The notes beneath the pieces were generated by a model. It was not told the DNA's origin, did not search any database, and was given only the letters and a program-made list of their open reading frames with translations. Positions 1-8,730 of a stretch of 64,000 bases of DNA are shown here, piece by piece. This DNA comes from Neorhizobium lilium (GTDB taxonomy: Bacteria; Pseudomonadota; Alphaproteobacteria; Rhizobiales; Rhizobiaceae): NCBI RefSeq assembly GCF_004053875.1, contig NZ_SBIP01000002.1, forward strand, positions 558,001 to 622,000. The letters run 5' to 3'. The position numbers were made by a program, and so were the translations under genes. How positions within the stretch are numbered: position 1 is the stretch's first letter; each line of letters starts with the position of its first letter.

Positions 1-1043
1 TGCGGCAGCAGGCGCTCCGTCTTCTCGCGCAGATCGGCAAGCACGGCCTGGGTGTCCTCGACCAGATCCCATTTGTTGAAAGCAAGCACGGCGGCACGGC
101 CTTCGCGGATCACCAGATCGACCAGTTGCAGGTCCTGCTTTTCGAAGGGAATGGTCGCGTCGAACACGATGACCACGGTTTCGGCAAAGCGGATGGACCG
201 CAGCGCATCCGCGACCGATAGCTTTTCCAGCTTTTCCTGAACGCGCGCCTTCTTGCGCATGCCGGCGGTATCGAACATCTTGATGGTGCGGCCGCGCCAC
301 TCCCACTCCACCGAAATGGAATCGCGGGTAATACCGGCTTCGGGGCCGGTCAGCAGCCGGTCTTCGCCGAGAAAACGGTTGATCAGCGTGGACTTGCCGG
401 CATTCGGGCGGCCGATAATAGCGACGCGCAGCGGCTTGGTCTCGTCATATTCCGGCTCGGCCTCGTCGTCTTCGCCGTCCCCCGGCAGCGAGGGCGGCAG
501 GTCGATATCCGTCTCGGCCACGTCCTCCGCCTCGGGGAAAGCCACCTCTTCGCCGATCGCTTCTACAATGGCGTCGCGAAGGTCCAGCATCCCTCCGCCG
601 TGCTCGGCGGAAATCGGCACCGGCTCGCCCAGCCCCAGAGTATAGGCGTCGTAGAAACCGCCATCGGAACCCTTGGCTTCCGACTTGTTGGCGACCAGCA
701 CCACCGGCTTGCCGCTACGCCGCAGAAGTTCGCCGAAGGTTTTGTCGAGCGGGGTCAGGCCGAACTTGGCATCGACCACGAACAGCGTCAGGTCGGCCTC
801 GGCGACTGCCGCCTCGGTCTGCGCGCGCATGCGGCCTTCGAGCGTGTCCGGTCCGGCCTCTTCCAGACCGGCAGTATCGATGATGATGAACTTCAGGTCG
901 AGCAGCTTGGCGTCGCCCGGACGACGGTCGCGGGTGACACCCGGCGTGTCGTCCACCAGCGCCAGCTTCTTGCCCACGAGCCGGTTGAAGAGCGTGGACT
1001 TGCCGACATTCGGGCGGCCGACGATGGCGACGGTAAAGCTCAT
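1..1043 (-). CDS. der: Ribosome biogenesis GTPase Der (EngA), 3' end outside window
   Basis: Reading leftwards from the ATG at 1043, the frame stays open to the window edge (about 347 codons of a family length near 470). Two G domains are visible. The first P-loop GRPNVGKS lies near residues 9-16, with DTAG and NKS motifs after it. The second P-loop is GRPNAGKS, followed by DTAG and NKWD, after an acidic linker rich in D and E. Tandem G domains are the signature of Der, an essential GTPase in 50S subunit assembly. The C-terminal KH-like domain is off the edge. It lies 29 bases downstream of a TPR membrane protein gene on the same strand and is probably co-transcribed with it. Confidence 0.96.
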   Translation of the reverse strand, partial: MSFTVAIVGRPNVGKSTLFNRLVGKKLALVDDTPGVTRDRRPGDAKLLDLKFIIIDTAGLEEAGPDTLEGRMRAQTEAAVAEADLTLFVVDAKFGLTPLDKTFGELLRRSGKPVVLVANKSEAKGSDGGFYDAYTLGLGEPVPISAEHGGGMLDLRDAIVEAIGEEVAFPEAEDVAETDIDLPPSLPGDGEDDEAEPEYDETKPLRVAIIGRPNAGKSTLINRFLGEDRLLTGPEAGITRDSISVEWEWRGRTIKMFDTAGMRKKARVQEKLEKLSVADALRSIRFAETVVIVFDATIPFEKQDLQLVDLVIREGRAAVLAFNKWDLVEDTQAVLADLREKTERLLP

Positions 1044-1072
1044 GATGTTTCCTCGAACCCTATCCGGGTTGG

Positions 1073-1744
1073 TTAGGGCGCCTTGCCCGAAGCGGCGATA
1101 TTGTCGAGCATGATCTGCGCGCGGTTGGCCACATTGCGCGGGGCCGTGCTGTCGTCCGCGATCTGCTTGAACCACTGCTTGGCCTGCGCGAGATTGCCAG
1201 CCTTGTAAGCCGCAAGGCCCAGCGCCTCGCGCGCGGAATTGGCAAGCATCTGGCCCGGCGCCGTCATGCCTTCCGCCTGGGCGGAAACCTGTTCGTAGGT
1301 GCCGGTGTCGATCAGCAGCCAGGCGGCGCGAAGCTTTGCGAGATCGCGAATGGCCTGCGGCGCCTTGCCGTCATTGCCGATCTCGGTCAGACCTGCAACG
1401 GCACCGGTCGTATCGCCCTTGCTCGCCTGGACGGAGGCGGCGCGCAGCTTGGCAAGCACGGGATAAGAACCCGTGCCCTCCTTCTCGATGGCGCCGAGCG
1501 CAGCCAGCGCCTCGTCGTTCTTGTTTTCGGATGCAAGTTGCAGGGCGGCGATGAAGCGGTCGCCGGATTGCGAGGCGTTATGCTGACCCCAGTATTCGTA
1601 ACCGCGATAGCCAGCCGTGCCGATCACGATCAGTGCTGCGGCGCCGATGAGAATCCTGCCGAACCGCTTCCACACAAATCGCAACTGATCGGAACGAAGC
1701 TCTTCATTCACCTCGCGAAAAAAACTGTCGTCGTTCTGCGCCAT
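1073..1744 (-). CDS. TPR-like membrane-anchored protein (YfgM-like)
   Basis: A 223-residue protein with a short charged N terminus, one hydrophobic segment near residues 31-48 ([17 protein letters not shown]) and a helical Ala-rich remainder with degenerate TPR-type repeats. This is the architecture of the tetratricopeptide-like family related to YfgM, a periplasmic-facing helper of the Sec translocon. That function is known only for enterobacterial relatives and is inferred here. ATG at 1744 is preferred over the TTG at 1747. It sits immediately upstream of der on the same strand. Confidence 0.85.
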   Translation of the reverse strand: MAQNDDSFFREVNEELRSDQLRFVWKRFGRILIGAAALIVIGTAGYRGYEYWGQHNASQSGDRFIAALQLASENKNDEALAALGAIEKEGTGSYPVLAKLRAASVQASKGDTTGAVAGLTEIGNDGKAPQAIRDLAKLRAAWLLIDTGTYEQVSAQAEGMTAPGQMLANSAREALGLAAYKAGNLAQAKQWFKQIADDSTAPRNVANRAQIMLDNIAASGKAP

Positions 1745-1943
1745 CAACGTCTCCGGCCATGCGGCCCACCTTGGGAAAAGCGCGTTCTAGCCTATTTTGC
1801 AACGGATGTAAGGCCCCCAAGCAAAACTCGAAGCCCTTGTTAAGCCGACAGCGATAGGAATTCGTCTTTCGGAGGGTGCTTTTCAAAGCTTCGCCTTATT
1901 CGGGAGCGAATAAGCTCGGCCTCATCTGAAGGAAAGTCGATAC

Positions 1944-2933
1944 ATGCGTCCATCATCCCTTCTCGCCCTTGTCATGGCTGCCTGCATGTTTGCGGCCGGT
2001 GCGCGGGCCGAGGAGAAGCCGAAGCAGCTGGTGATGATCTCATTCGATGGCGCAGGCCCGAATGCCCTCTGGCAAAGGAGCCGCGACATCGCCAAGCGCA
2101 ACAATGCGCATTTCAGCTATTTCCTGTCCTGCACGTTGTTGATCGACCGCGCCAACGCCAAAATCTATCAGGGGCCGCACCAGAAGCCGGGCAAATCCAA
2201 TATCGGCTTCGCCCAGACCGCAGAAGAAGCCCGCGGGCGCTTGCAGCACATCTGGCAGGCGCATCTCGAAGGCCACGACATTTCAAGCCACACCTGCGGC
2301 CATTTCGACGGCAAGGACTGGGCCGCGAGCGACTGGACCGCCGAGTTCCACACCTTCCGCGAAGTGCTGGGCAATGCCTGGACGCGGCTCGGCGTCGCAG
2401 CACAAGAGCCGCAAGGCTGGCAGGATTTCGTCCAGAACGGCATTCGCGGCTTCCGCGCGCCTTACTTTTCCACAAGCGCCGGCATGGTGGAGGCCGAGAA
2501 ATCCGCCGGCATCGCCTATGACGCGAGCCTCGTGACCAAAGGTCCCGCCATGCCTCAGCAGGAAAACAGCCTCCTGCGCTTCGGTCTGCCGCTCATTCCG
2601 GAAGGCCCGTCGGCCAAGCCCATCATCGCCATGGACTACAATCTCTTCGTCCGGCATTCCAAGGGCGTCAACGACCCCGCACATGCCGCCGACTACGAGG
2701 AGCGTGCCTATTCGGCCTTCAAGGCGGCCTTCGACAAACAGTATGACGGCGAACGCATTCCGCTGCAGATCGGCCTGCATTTCGTGGAGATGAACGACGG
2801 CGCCTATTGGCGGGCAATGGAGAGGCTGGTGACCGACGTCTGCAGCCGCGCGGACGTCGCCTGCGTCAGCTATTCGGAAGCAATCCGTATGCTGAAGGAA
2901 CGCGAGAAGCGGCCGGAAACCTCCGGACTCTGA
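1944..2933 (+). CDS. Secreted polysaccharide deacetylase family protein (CE4/NodB fold)
   Basis: 329 residues with a signal peptide (basic start, hydrophobic core, cut near ARA-EE at about residue 22). CE4 motifs are recognisable: SFDG near residue 34, HTCGH near 115, RGFRAP near 170 and an LQIGLHF block near 275. The family removes acyl groups from polysaccharides using a D-H-H metal site. Motif 1 is normally TFDD; here the second Asp, a metal ligand, is Gly, so activity or substrate may differ. The substrate cannot be read from sequence. The ATG is preceded by GGAAAG. The gene stands alone, divergent from the TPR-der pair. Confidence 0.85.
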   Translation: MRPSSLLALVMAACMFAAGARAEEKPKQLVMISFDGAGPNALWQRSRDIAKRNNAHFSYFLSCTLLIDRANAKIYQGPHQKPGKSNIGFAQTAEEARGRLQHIWQAHLEGHDISSHTCGHFDGKDWAASDWTAEFHTFREVLGNAWTRLGVAAQEPQGWQDFVQNGIRGFRAPYFSTSAGMVEAEKSAGIAYDASLVTKGPAMPQQENSLLRFGLPLIPEGPSAKPIIAMDYNLFVRHSKGVNDPAHAADYEERAYSAFKAAFDKQYDGERIPLQIGLHFVEMNDGAYWRAMERLVTDVCSRADVACVSYSEAIRMLKEREKRPETSGL

Positions 2934-2942
2934 TCTGCCACG

Positions 2943-3158
2943 TTACTGGATCTGGGTGGTGATCATCCGCGGCGTCGCCACGGTGACGGGAACCTTGGTC
3001 GGGGCCGTGCTTACGGGCACGATGTCCACGATCTCCGAAAGCGGAAAACGCTTTTCCGAACCACGCACTACGGCGTAGACGACCCTGTCCAGGATCTTGA
3101 GGCTTTGCGACACGAAAGTCCGCAGGTCGCCATTATCGAGCACTGACACAACGTACAT
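2943..3158 (-). CDS. Small hypothetical protein (71 aa)
   Basis: The longer open frame reaches 3395, but the ATG at 3158 is preceded by a TGGAAT ribosome-binding-like stretch and begins the only protein-like part. The product starts MYVVSVLDNGDLR, has a compact hydrophobic/charged pattern and ends in a Thr/Val/Pro-rich tail. There is no signal peptide, no membrane segment and no family I recognise. It is convergent with the deacetylase, with 9 bases between the stops. It could instead be non-coding; codon usage is only moderately biased. Confidence 0.45.
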   Translation of the reverse strand: MYVVSVLDNGDLRTFVSQSLKILDRVVYAVVRGSEKRFPLSEIVDIVPVSTAPTKVPVTVATPRMITTQIQ

Positions 3159-3402
3159 GTTGATTCCATAGCTGGTGCACACCCACTCATTGGGCACACC
3201 TGACGGTAGACATCCTATGGTAAAGACCGGGTAAATAAATACCGCTATTTGTACTAACTTCGAACAGGGTAAACGGCGGCGGCCTACTACGGCACCGCAA
3301 TAGCGGGGACGTTCCGCCGTCGCTCGCGAAAGATCCGGCTGACCTATCAATATCATCTGGCGGATCGGCGCTGGCCTTTTTCCCCGCCCCGGCAAGGTTA
3401 CC
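3159..3402. other. Intergenic stretch without a recognised gene
   Basis: This is the upstream region of the 71-aa minus-strand gene and of the plus-strand leader that begins near 3414. I see an AT-richer patch around 3225-3260 that could hold a minus-strand promoter, but no hexamers good enough to call. No conserved coding signal is visible on either strand. Confidence 0.4.
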
Positions 3403-3482
3403 TATAATCGCCCTGTCATCGGGTGGGAAACCGGGTTCGCGAACCGGCCTCCCCCTTAAGGTTCCCAAGGAGCCGGTTCCCG
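3403..3482 (+). promoter_or_regulatory. Promoter -10 box and foldable 5' leader of a 32-codon ORF
   Basis: A perfect TATAAT lies at 3403-3408, so transcription would begin near 3415; the -35 is weak. The leader then folds strongly. TCATCGGG (3416-3423) pairs with CCCGATGA (3479-3486), which contains the ATGATG start. An inner hairpin CCGG-GTTCGCGAA-CCGG occupies about 3431-3446. CCCCCTT (about 3451-3457) can pair with part of AAGGAG (3467-3472). Both the Shine-Dalgarno and the start codon can therefore be sequestered, as in translational riboswitches or thermosensors. No known riboswitch class was recognised. Confidence 0.45.
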
Positions 3483-3581
3483 ATGATGGTTGTGAGCGCC
3501 AAGTCGAGGAGGGCTCGGAAATCCTCCAAGGACGGCGCAAGCGGCCGGGGCAGGCAAAACCCGACCACCCTCAATACCTAA
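3483..3581 (+). CDS. Candidate 32-aa basic peptide
   Basis: ATGATG at 3483-3488 follows AAGGAG by 10 bases, and the frame closes at TAA 3579-3581. The product starts MMVVSAKSRRARK and is rich in Arg, Lys, Ser and Gly, with no membrane segment. It resembles an RNA-binding or leader-type peptide in composition only; I do not recognise a family. Support comes from the TATAAT upstream, the strong SD, the structured leader and a hairpin just downstream. The alternative is a non-coding structured RNA in which the ORF is incidental. Confidence 0.4.
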   Translation: MMVVSAKSRRARKSSKDGASGRGRQNPTTLNT

Positions 3582-3604
3582 TACCCCGCCTGCCCCGTTC
3601 CCAA

Positions 3605-3634
3605 GGATCGGCACGCCCTTGCTCTTGCCGATCC
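3605..3634 (+). terminator. Hairpin downstream of the 32-codon ORF
   Basis: GGATCGGCA at 3605-3613 is repeated inverted as TGCCGATCC at 3626-3634, a 9-bp stem with a 12-base loop. No T-run follows on the plus strand, so it is a weak intrinsic terminator at best. A longer pairing, CGGGGCAGGC (about 3546-3555) with GCCTGCCCCG (about 3589-3598), precedes it. Confidence 0.35.
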
Positions 3635-3646
3635 CCAAACGCAGAA

Positions 3647-3673
3647 CCGCGCCGGACTGACGATCCGGCGCGG
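3647..3673 (-). terminator. Probable intrinsic terminator of bacA
   Basis: A perfect 10-bp GC-rich stem (CCGCGCCGGA/TCCGGCGCGG) with a 7-base loop lies 27 bases past the bacA stop. On the minus strand it is followed by TTCTGCGTTT, a broken T-tract. Confidence 0.6.
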
Positions 3674-3699
3674 CCAAAACTGCTGGAAATCTCTCTCGA

Positions 3700-4980
3700 T
3701 TAATACGGCTTGTCGGCTGCGATCCCGCCGTCCATTTCTTCCCGGGCCAGATAGCGCTGGTCGATACCAGGCAGCGGCTGGTCATCGATGGCAGCCTCGA
3801 ATGCGACCAGACGTTTGCGGATCGATAACAGCTCGATGATCGTCGACCAGGAGGCGACAAGATATTGGAAACTGTCGCTCACCTGACCGAAAGCAGTGGC
3901 GATCTGCTGCCACAACCCCATTGTGATCTTGCCCGCAACGATGGTCGGGATCAGCATGAAGGTCAGGACCTGCCCATCGAGCTGGCCAAATGTGTAACGG
4001 GCAAAATTGAAGTAGGTGTAATGCCAATACATACGGAAATAGTTCTTACGCACGTTGGCGAAAAGCTCCTGCATTGTCGGCGGCTGGGCACGGTCCTCGT
4101 GATCCTCGCCATAGACGAGTTCCTTACGGAACGCAGCTTCGACGCGCTGATTGCGGAACTGCAGCCCTGGCAATTTGATGCCGACGACGGCAAGCAGAAA
4201 CGTACCGAAGACCGACCAAAGCAATGCCAGCCAGAACAACGAATGCGGGATCGCGCCCAAGATCGGCAACTCGGAGACATTTCCCGACAGTTGGAACAGG
4301 ATGGGTAGGAAGATGACCAGCGTCATCACCGAATTTACAAGATAGACGCCAAGGCTTTCAACGATACTGGCAAAGCGCATCGTGTCTTCCTGAATACGCT
4401 GCGAGGCGCCTTCGATATGACGCAGCTTGTCCCATTTCGACAGATAGAAATCGTTCATCGCCGTGCGCCAGCGGAAAACATAGTGGCTGGTGAAGAAAGA
4501 CGTGATGATGTTCATTGCAACCGAGATCATGCCGATCTCAAGAAAGCGTAACTGCAAATCGTAGAACTGCCAGGCCGTAATGCCGGGCTGCTTCTCAAGC
4601 GCTCGCTGGAACAGATCGAAAAACGGCCCACGCCAGTTGTTCAGCGCCACCGAGATCTGCACCACGAAATAGGCGATGAAGATGATGAAGGCCGAGCCCC
4701 AAATCGACCAGTTCGACCAGGGATGTCCCCTGTCGAGCGCCTTCCACGCCAATCCGAAGACCAGCACAAAAATCGTGAAGTACAGATAGAACCAGAGATT
4801 GTCCGGCGTCAGGAAATAGGCAAGTCCAAGCGGCGCCTGCTCACCGGGTGCAAGGGGAGGCATGCCAAGTGCTGTGCCCATTTGCGGCCCGGCGGCATAC
4901 CAGACGAAAATGCAGACAGCAGCCCAAACAGCAGCCGATATGAAAAACAGTTTTGGCCGGGGAAAGAAGGAATAGAACAC
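3700..4980 (-). CDS. bacA: BacA/SbmA family peptide transporter
   Basis: 426 residues, close to the roughly 420 of rhizobial BacA. Several membrane segments are visible (residues about 9-28, 60-78, 90-110, 145-165, 205-230, 245-270, then one near 345-365). The family blocks WSNWSIWGSAFI, LNNWRGPFFDLFQ, FRWRTAMNDFYL and RIQEDTMRFA are present. BacA/SbmA proteins are proton-driven inner-membrane importers of peptides, including antimicrobial and nodule-specific cysteine-rich peptides, and affect very-long-chain fatty acids of lipid A. In rhizobia and Brucella the gene is needed for chronic intracellular life. It is monocistronic here, with a terminator hairpin downstream. Confidence 0.95.
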   Translation of the reverse strand: MFYSFFPRPKLFFISAAVWAAVCIFVWYAAGPQMGTALGMPPLAPGEQAPLGLAYFLTPDNLWFYLYFTIFVLVFGLAWKALDRGHPWSNWSIWGSAFIIFIAYFVVQISVALNNWRGPFFDLFQRALEKQPGITAWQFYDLQLRFLEIGMISVAMNIITSFFTSHYVFRWRTAMNDFYLSKWDKLRHIEGASQRIQEDTMRFASIVESLGVYLVNSVMTLVIFLPILFQLSGNVSELPILGAIPHSLFWLALLWSVFGTFLLAVVGIKLPGLQFRNQRVEAAFRKELVYGEDHEDRAQPPTMQELFANVRKNYFRMYWHYTYFNFARYTFGQLDGQVLTFMLIPTIVAGKITMGLWQQIATAFGQVSDSFQYLVASWSTIIELLSIRKRLVAFEAAIDDQPLPGIDQRYLAREEMDGGIAADKPY

Positions 4981-5109
4981 GAAGCTTGAGCTTTCCTGAG
5001 TTCGAATCTGCGGACACTATCGAAAACAACGATTGAGCCGGAAACTAAGGCAGTTCCAAGGGAGCGGCAATGGCCGCGGGTTTTTGTTAACGAAATGTAA
5101 CGGGCGCTT

Positions 5110-6285
5110 TCAAAGCCTGCGGAGTGCAAGCGGAAAAGCGAGGATCACGCAGACCACCAGTACTCCGGCCGCGGCAAGCGTGGGAGCCGTGAAGCTTCCG
5201 CTCCACTCTGCCAGCCAGCCGGCCACAAGCGGCCCGATGATCTGCCCCGTCCCGAAGGCAGCGGTCATGAAGGCAAAGGCGCGCCTTGGGCTCTGCGGTG
5301 TCAGGTTGCGGCCGATCTGCAGGCCGAAGGCCGTGACCACCATGAAGGTCGCGCCGAGCAGCAAGCCGCCGACCAGTGCGCCTTCCATCGGCGGCAGGCT
5401 GACGGAACCGACGACGCCGACCGCGAGCGCCAGAATGGCGGCAAGATAGGTCTTGGCGAGCCCGATGCGCCGCACAGCCGGCTGCCATGCCAGCAGCGAA
5501 ATCGCAGCAGCGCAGCCCGTGACGAACCAGGCGAGAAACTCCACAAGAGGTCCGGCCGCACCCTGCCGGGCAATCGTGACGAGGAAGGTCGCGGTGATCA
5601 CATAGCCGAAGCCGAACAGCCCGTAGGACGCGGTGATCAGCACCAACGGCAGCCGCCAGTCCAGTGGAGGCTCCACAACCCTCGCCCCGCCGGCTATCGG
5701 GCGGGGCAGGATGCGGATGACGATCAGGAATACCGCGAGCACGATTGCGGCTCCTGCAAGCCAGTTGATCCGCCAGCCATGGGCGCCGTCCCCGGCAAGC
5801 GTGTTGACGGCAAGCACGAGCGCCGAAGACAGCGCGATGCCGACCCCGACCCCGCCGAAATGCAGCACACTGACCATGTTGCGGCCCGCCGCATGCGGCA
5901 GCACGATGGACGAGGTGAAGATCATCGCGAGCGCGCTGGCAAGGCCGGCCAAGAAGCGGATGACGATGAAGGCGGGCACAGAGGTCGTAGCTGCCATCAG
6001 CGCCAGCAGGACGGCGGTGGCGAACAGGCCTCCCAGAGCCACCCGGCGTTCCCGCCCTGCCGCCCAACCGAAGGCCGACAGGATGGCGCCGGCGAGATAT
6101 CCTGCGAAATTGCCGGCTGCGACATAGCCGGCATCGGCCGCCGAAAGCGGAATGCCCGCCATCATGCCCGGCAGGATCGGCGTATAAAAGAACCGTCCGA
6201 AACCCATAGCCGCGGCCATGGCGATGGCACCGGCAAATCCGGTCAGCAAGGGGCGGCCCGACGAGGAGGAGGACATCTGAAGCAT
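5110..6285 (-). CDS. MFS transporter, YbfB/YjiJ family
   Basis: About 391 residues with twelve hydrophobic segments. The start of TM1 carries GFGRFFYTPILPGM, the hallmark of the YbfB/YjiJ branch of the major facilitator superfamily, and RFLAGLASA lies in TM4. Substrates of this branch are mostly unknown. The ATG at 6285 is preferred because AAGGTGCGC precedes it; an upstream ATG at 6324 gives 13 extra non-conserved residues. It is on the same strand as map, 108 bases downstream of it, so readthrough is possible. Confidence 0.9.
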   Translation of the reverse strand: MLQMSSSSSGRPLLTGFAGAIAMAAAMGFGRFFYTPILPGMMAGIPLSAADAGYVAAGNFAGYLAGAILSAFGWAAGRERRVALGGLFATAVLLALMAATTSVPAFIVIRFLAGLASALAMIFTSSIVLPHAAGRNMVSVLHFGGVGVGIALSSALVLAVNTLAGDGAHGWRINWLAGAAIVLAVFLIVIRILPRPIAGGARVVEPPLDWRLPLVLITASYGLFGFGYVITATFLVTIARQGAAGPLVEFLAWFVTGCAAAISLLAWQPAVRRIGLAKTYLAAILALAVGVVGSVSLPPMEGALVGGLLLGATFMVVTAFGLQIGRNLTPQSPRRAFAFMTAAFGTGQIIGPLVAGWLAEWSGSFTAPTLAAAGVLVVCVILAFPLALRRL

Positions 6286-6393
6286 GCGCACCTTATCGCG
6301 CCGCACAAGAGGCGCCGCAAGCAAAGAAAAGTCATCGCTGCGATCAAGCCGGCTGATGGATCTGCGCCTCGGCGGCTGGTAAATGGCCCGGCC

Positions 6394-7149
6394 TCAGGCG
6401 GCGAGCGTCAGGATCAGCGGGCCGTTGCGGGTCACGACGACCGTATGCTCGTATTGCACGGTCGGAGCCTTCGGATCGCTGTAGAGCGTCCATGGGTCGC
6501 CATTACCGCCATCCTCCGCCCACTCGGCGCCGAGCGACAGAAACGGCTCGACCGTCAGCACCAGCCCCTCTTCGAGTTGCCGACGCTCCTGCGGATCGGG
6601 CCATGTCGGCACTTCCTTTGGGTCCTCGTGCAGCGAGCGCCCGATGCCGTGGCTAGAAAGGTTGGTGATCAGCGTATAGCGGTTCTTCCTGGCAAACGTG
6701 CCGATCGCATTGCCGATACCGGCGACCGGCTTTCCCGTCTTCACCTGCTGCAGACCGGTCCACAGGGCACGCCGGCCGTCGCGGCACAGTTTCTCGATTT
6801 CCCGCTTCACCGGCGGCACCGCATAGGAAGAGCCGGTATCGCCGTAGAAGCCGTCCTTGACCGCCGAAACGTCGATGTTGACGAGATCGCCCGCCTGGAT
6901 CACCCGGTCTCCCGGAATACCATGCGCCACTTCCTCGTTGACGCTGATGCAGGTCGCGCCCGGAAATTTATAGCTGGTCTCCGGTGCCGAAAGCGCGCCG
7001 TTTTCCTCCAGCAGCTTGCGGCCGATCGCATCCAGTTCCCGCGTAGTTATGCCGGGCTCCAGCGACTTCGCCATGGTCTCCATGGCAAGCGCGCAAAGCC
7101 GGCCGATCTCCTTAAGCTTCGCCAATTCGTCGTCGGTGGAAATAACCAT
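6394..7149 (-). CDS. map: Type I methionine aminopeptidase
   Basis: 251 residues, normal for MetAP-I. The pita-bread fold metal ligands are visible: NIDVSAVKDGFYGDT (two Asp), SSHGIGRSLHEDP (His), LTVEPF (Glu) and the final Glu in YEHTVVV. HGIP near residue 93 supplies the substrate-pocket His. The enzyme removes N-terminal Met from nascent proteins. It lies 10 bases after an LLM-class oxidoreductase gene on the same strand, so the two are probably co-transcribed. Rhizobia often carry more than one map, so this copy need not be the essential one. Confidence 0.95.
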   Translation of the reverse strand: MVISTDDELAKLKEIGRLCALAMETMAKSLEPGITTRELDAIGRKLLEENGALSAPETSYKFPGATCISVNEEVAHGIPGDRVIQAGDLVNIDVSAVKDGFYGDTGSSYAVPPVKREIEKLCRDGRRALWTGLQQVKTGKPVAGIGNAIGTFARKNRYTLITNLSSHGIGRSLHEDPKEVPTWPDPQERRQLEEGLVLTVEPFLSLGAEWAEDGGNGDPWTLYSDPKAPTVQYEHTVVVTRNGPLILTLAA

Positions 7150-7159
7150 GATCAGCCTG

Positions 7160-8233
7160 TCATGCCTGTGCGCCCGAAATGGCCGGTTTCGCCCTGTCGC
7201 TTGAGCCGGTCAATGCTTTTCTGACCAGCGGCGCGACTTTCGTGCCGTAGAGCTCGATGCCGCGCATGATGGCCTGGTGCGGCATGGGGCCGATCGCCAT
7301 CTGCAACAGGAAGCGGTCCATTCCGAACACCTTGTGGGCGGCGATGATCTTCTCCGCCACCAGTTCCGGCTCACCGAGAAAAAGATTGCCGAGCGGAGAC
7401 CGCGCCTGGTCGAAATGCGCCCGGTTGGTCGGACCCCAGCCCCGCTCGCGGCCGATACGGTCCATCACCTGCGCCTGCGGCCCGTAAAACGTATCGGCGG
7501 CCGCCTCCGTCGTATCGGCAATGAAGCCATGGACGTTGATGCTGGTCTTGAGCAAAGACGGGTCGTGTCCTGCCTTCATCCCAGCCTCTCGGTAGAGCTT
7601 GAAGAAAGGCGCAAATCGCGGATATTCGCCGCCGATAATGGCGACCGCCAGCGGCAGACCGAGCATACCCGCCCGCACCGCCGATTGCGGCGTGCCGCCG
7701 ACGGCGATCCAGACCGGCAACGGCTTCTGCACCGGGCGCGGATAGACGCCCCGGCCATGGATGGGAGCGCGCACCGTGCCCTGCCACGTCACGTCCTCAT
7801 GGTCGCGCAACGCAAGCAGCAGTTCCAGCTTCTCGGAAAACAGCGCGTCATAGTCGCCCAGGTCGTAGCCGAACAGCGGGAAGGATTCGATGAAGGAGCC
7901 TCGGCCGGCCATGATCTCGGCGCGACCGTTCGAGATCGCGTCGAGGGTGGAGAATTGCTGGAAGACCCGCACCGGATCGTCAGAGCTCAGCACGGTCACG
8001 GCGCTGGTCAGGCGGATGGTCTTCGTGCGCGCCGCCGCTGCCGCAAGCACGACGGCCGGCGCCGAAATGGCATAGTCCGGCCGGTGATGTTCCCCGAGGC
8101 CGAAGATGTCGAGCCCCACCTGGTCGGCAAGCTCGATTTCCTCGAGCAGATCCCTGATCCGCCGCGCCGCGTCCGCACCCTTGTCGGCAGCGGTCGCATC
8201 CACGTCGCCGAATGTATGAAGCCCCAGTTCCAT
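7160..8233 (-). CDS. LLM class flavin-dependent oxidoreductase
   Basis: 357 residues from the ATG at 8233 ([11 protein letters not shown]); the open frame extends to 8317, but those residues are not family-like. It has the bacterial-luciferase TIM-barrel pattern: [11 protein letters not shown] near residue 54, [14 protein letters not shown] near 95, [12 protein letters not shown] near 113, and [17 protein letters not shown] near 190. Such enzymes use reduced flavin, usually from a separate reductase, to oxidise small organic substrates. The substrate is not predictable. It is followed at 10 bases by map. Confidence 0.9.
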   Translation of the reverse strand: MELGLHTFGDVDATAADKGADAARRIRDLLEEIELADQVGLDIFGLGEHHRPDYAISAPAVVLAAAAARTKTIRLTSAVTVLSSDDPVRVFQQFSTLDAISNGRAEIMAGRGSFIESFPLFGYDLGDYDALFSEKLELLLALRDHEDVTWQGTVRAPIHGRGVYPRPVQKPLPVWIAVGGTPQSAVRAGMLGLPLAVAIIGGEYPRFAPFFKLYREAGMKAGHDPSLLKTSINVHGFIADTTEAAADTFYGPQAQVMDRIGRERGWGPTNRAHFDQARSPLGNLFLGEPELVAEKIIAAHKVFGMDRFLLQMAIGPMPHQAIMRGIELYGTKVAPLVRKALTGSSDRAKPAISGAQA

Positions 8234-8313
8234 CGTTTCAAACCCATTTGTCGATCGGCTGAGATAAGCTCCACACACCGTCTGTGCAAACCTCAAATGC
8301 TCGAACGAATTGT

Positions 8314-8730
8314 TCAAGGATTTGGATGGCCGGGCGAGGTCGAGTGCCGGGCGTCATCGCGACAACCATCAAGACCGAGCCCCGCGATTGCAGCGCCGAG
8401 GTCCTGGACCAGAAAAGGCTTGGTCAGCACCGGATACCCGACATAGGCGGCATCGAGACCGGCGGCGCCGTAACCGGTCGCGAAGATGAAGGGAATGCCG
8501 CGCTCCTTGAGAATATCGGCAACGGGAAAGGATTTGCGGCCATCCAGGTTGATGTCGAGAATGGCCAGATCGAACGCCGCCGTCCGCGCAAGTTCGGCTG
8601 CGTACGGCAGCCGCATCGCAAGATCGATCACTTGGTGACCAAGCTCGGTAAGCATGTCCTCTACCAGCATGGCGATGGTCATTTCATCCTCAACCACGAG
8701 GATTCGCAGCGAGCCGTCAGCCTTTCGCAT
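8314..8730 (-). CDS. Stand-alone response regulator receiver protein
   Basis: 138 residues, a single CheY-like REC domain with no output domain. VVEDE (acidic pocket) lies near residues 12-16, the phospho-acceptor Asp is in [11 protein letters not shown] near residue 59, and the Thr/Lys pair is in FATGY and LTKPF. It overlaps the end of the HWE kinase gene by 14 bases and is translationally coupled to it, so it is the likely phosphorylation partner. The C-terminal 25 residues are non-conserved. It probably works by protein-protein contact. Confidence 0.93.
   Translation of the reverse strand: MRKADGSLRILVVEDEMTIAMLVEDMLTELGHQVIDLAMRLPYAAELARTAAFDLAILDINLDGRKSFPVADILKERGIPFIFATGYGAAGLDAAYVGYPVLTKPFLVQDLGAAIAGLGLDGCRDDARHSTSPGHPNP

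Noticed and set aside
3416-3600. Structured region after bacA as SRP RNA, tmRNA, RNase P or 6S RNA
   Set aside because: None of the universally conserved blocks of the first three are present on either strand, and no convincing 6S layout with a single long stem and central bubble was found.
5779-7224. 481-codon plus-strand frame over the MFS and map genes
   Set aside because: Crosses two well-defined opposite-strand genes; composition typical of antisense frames.
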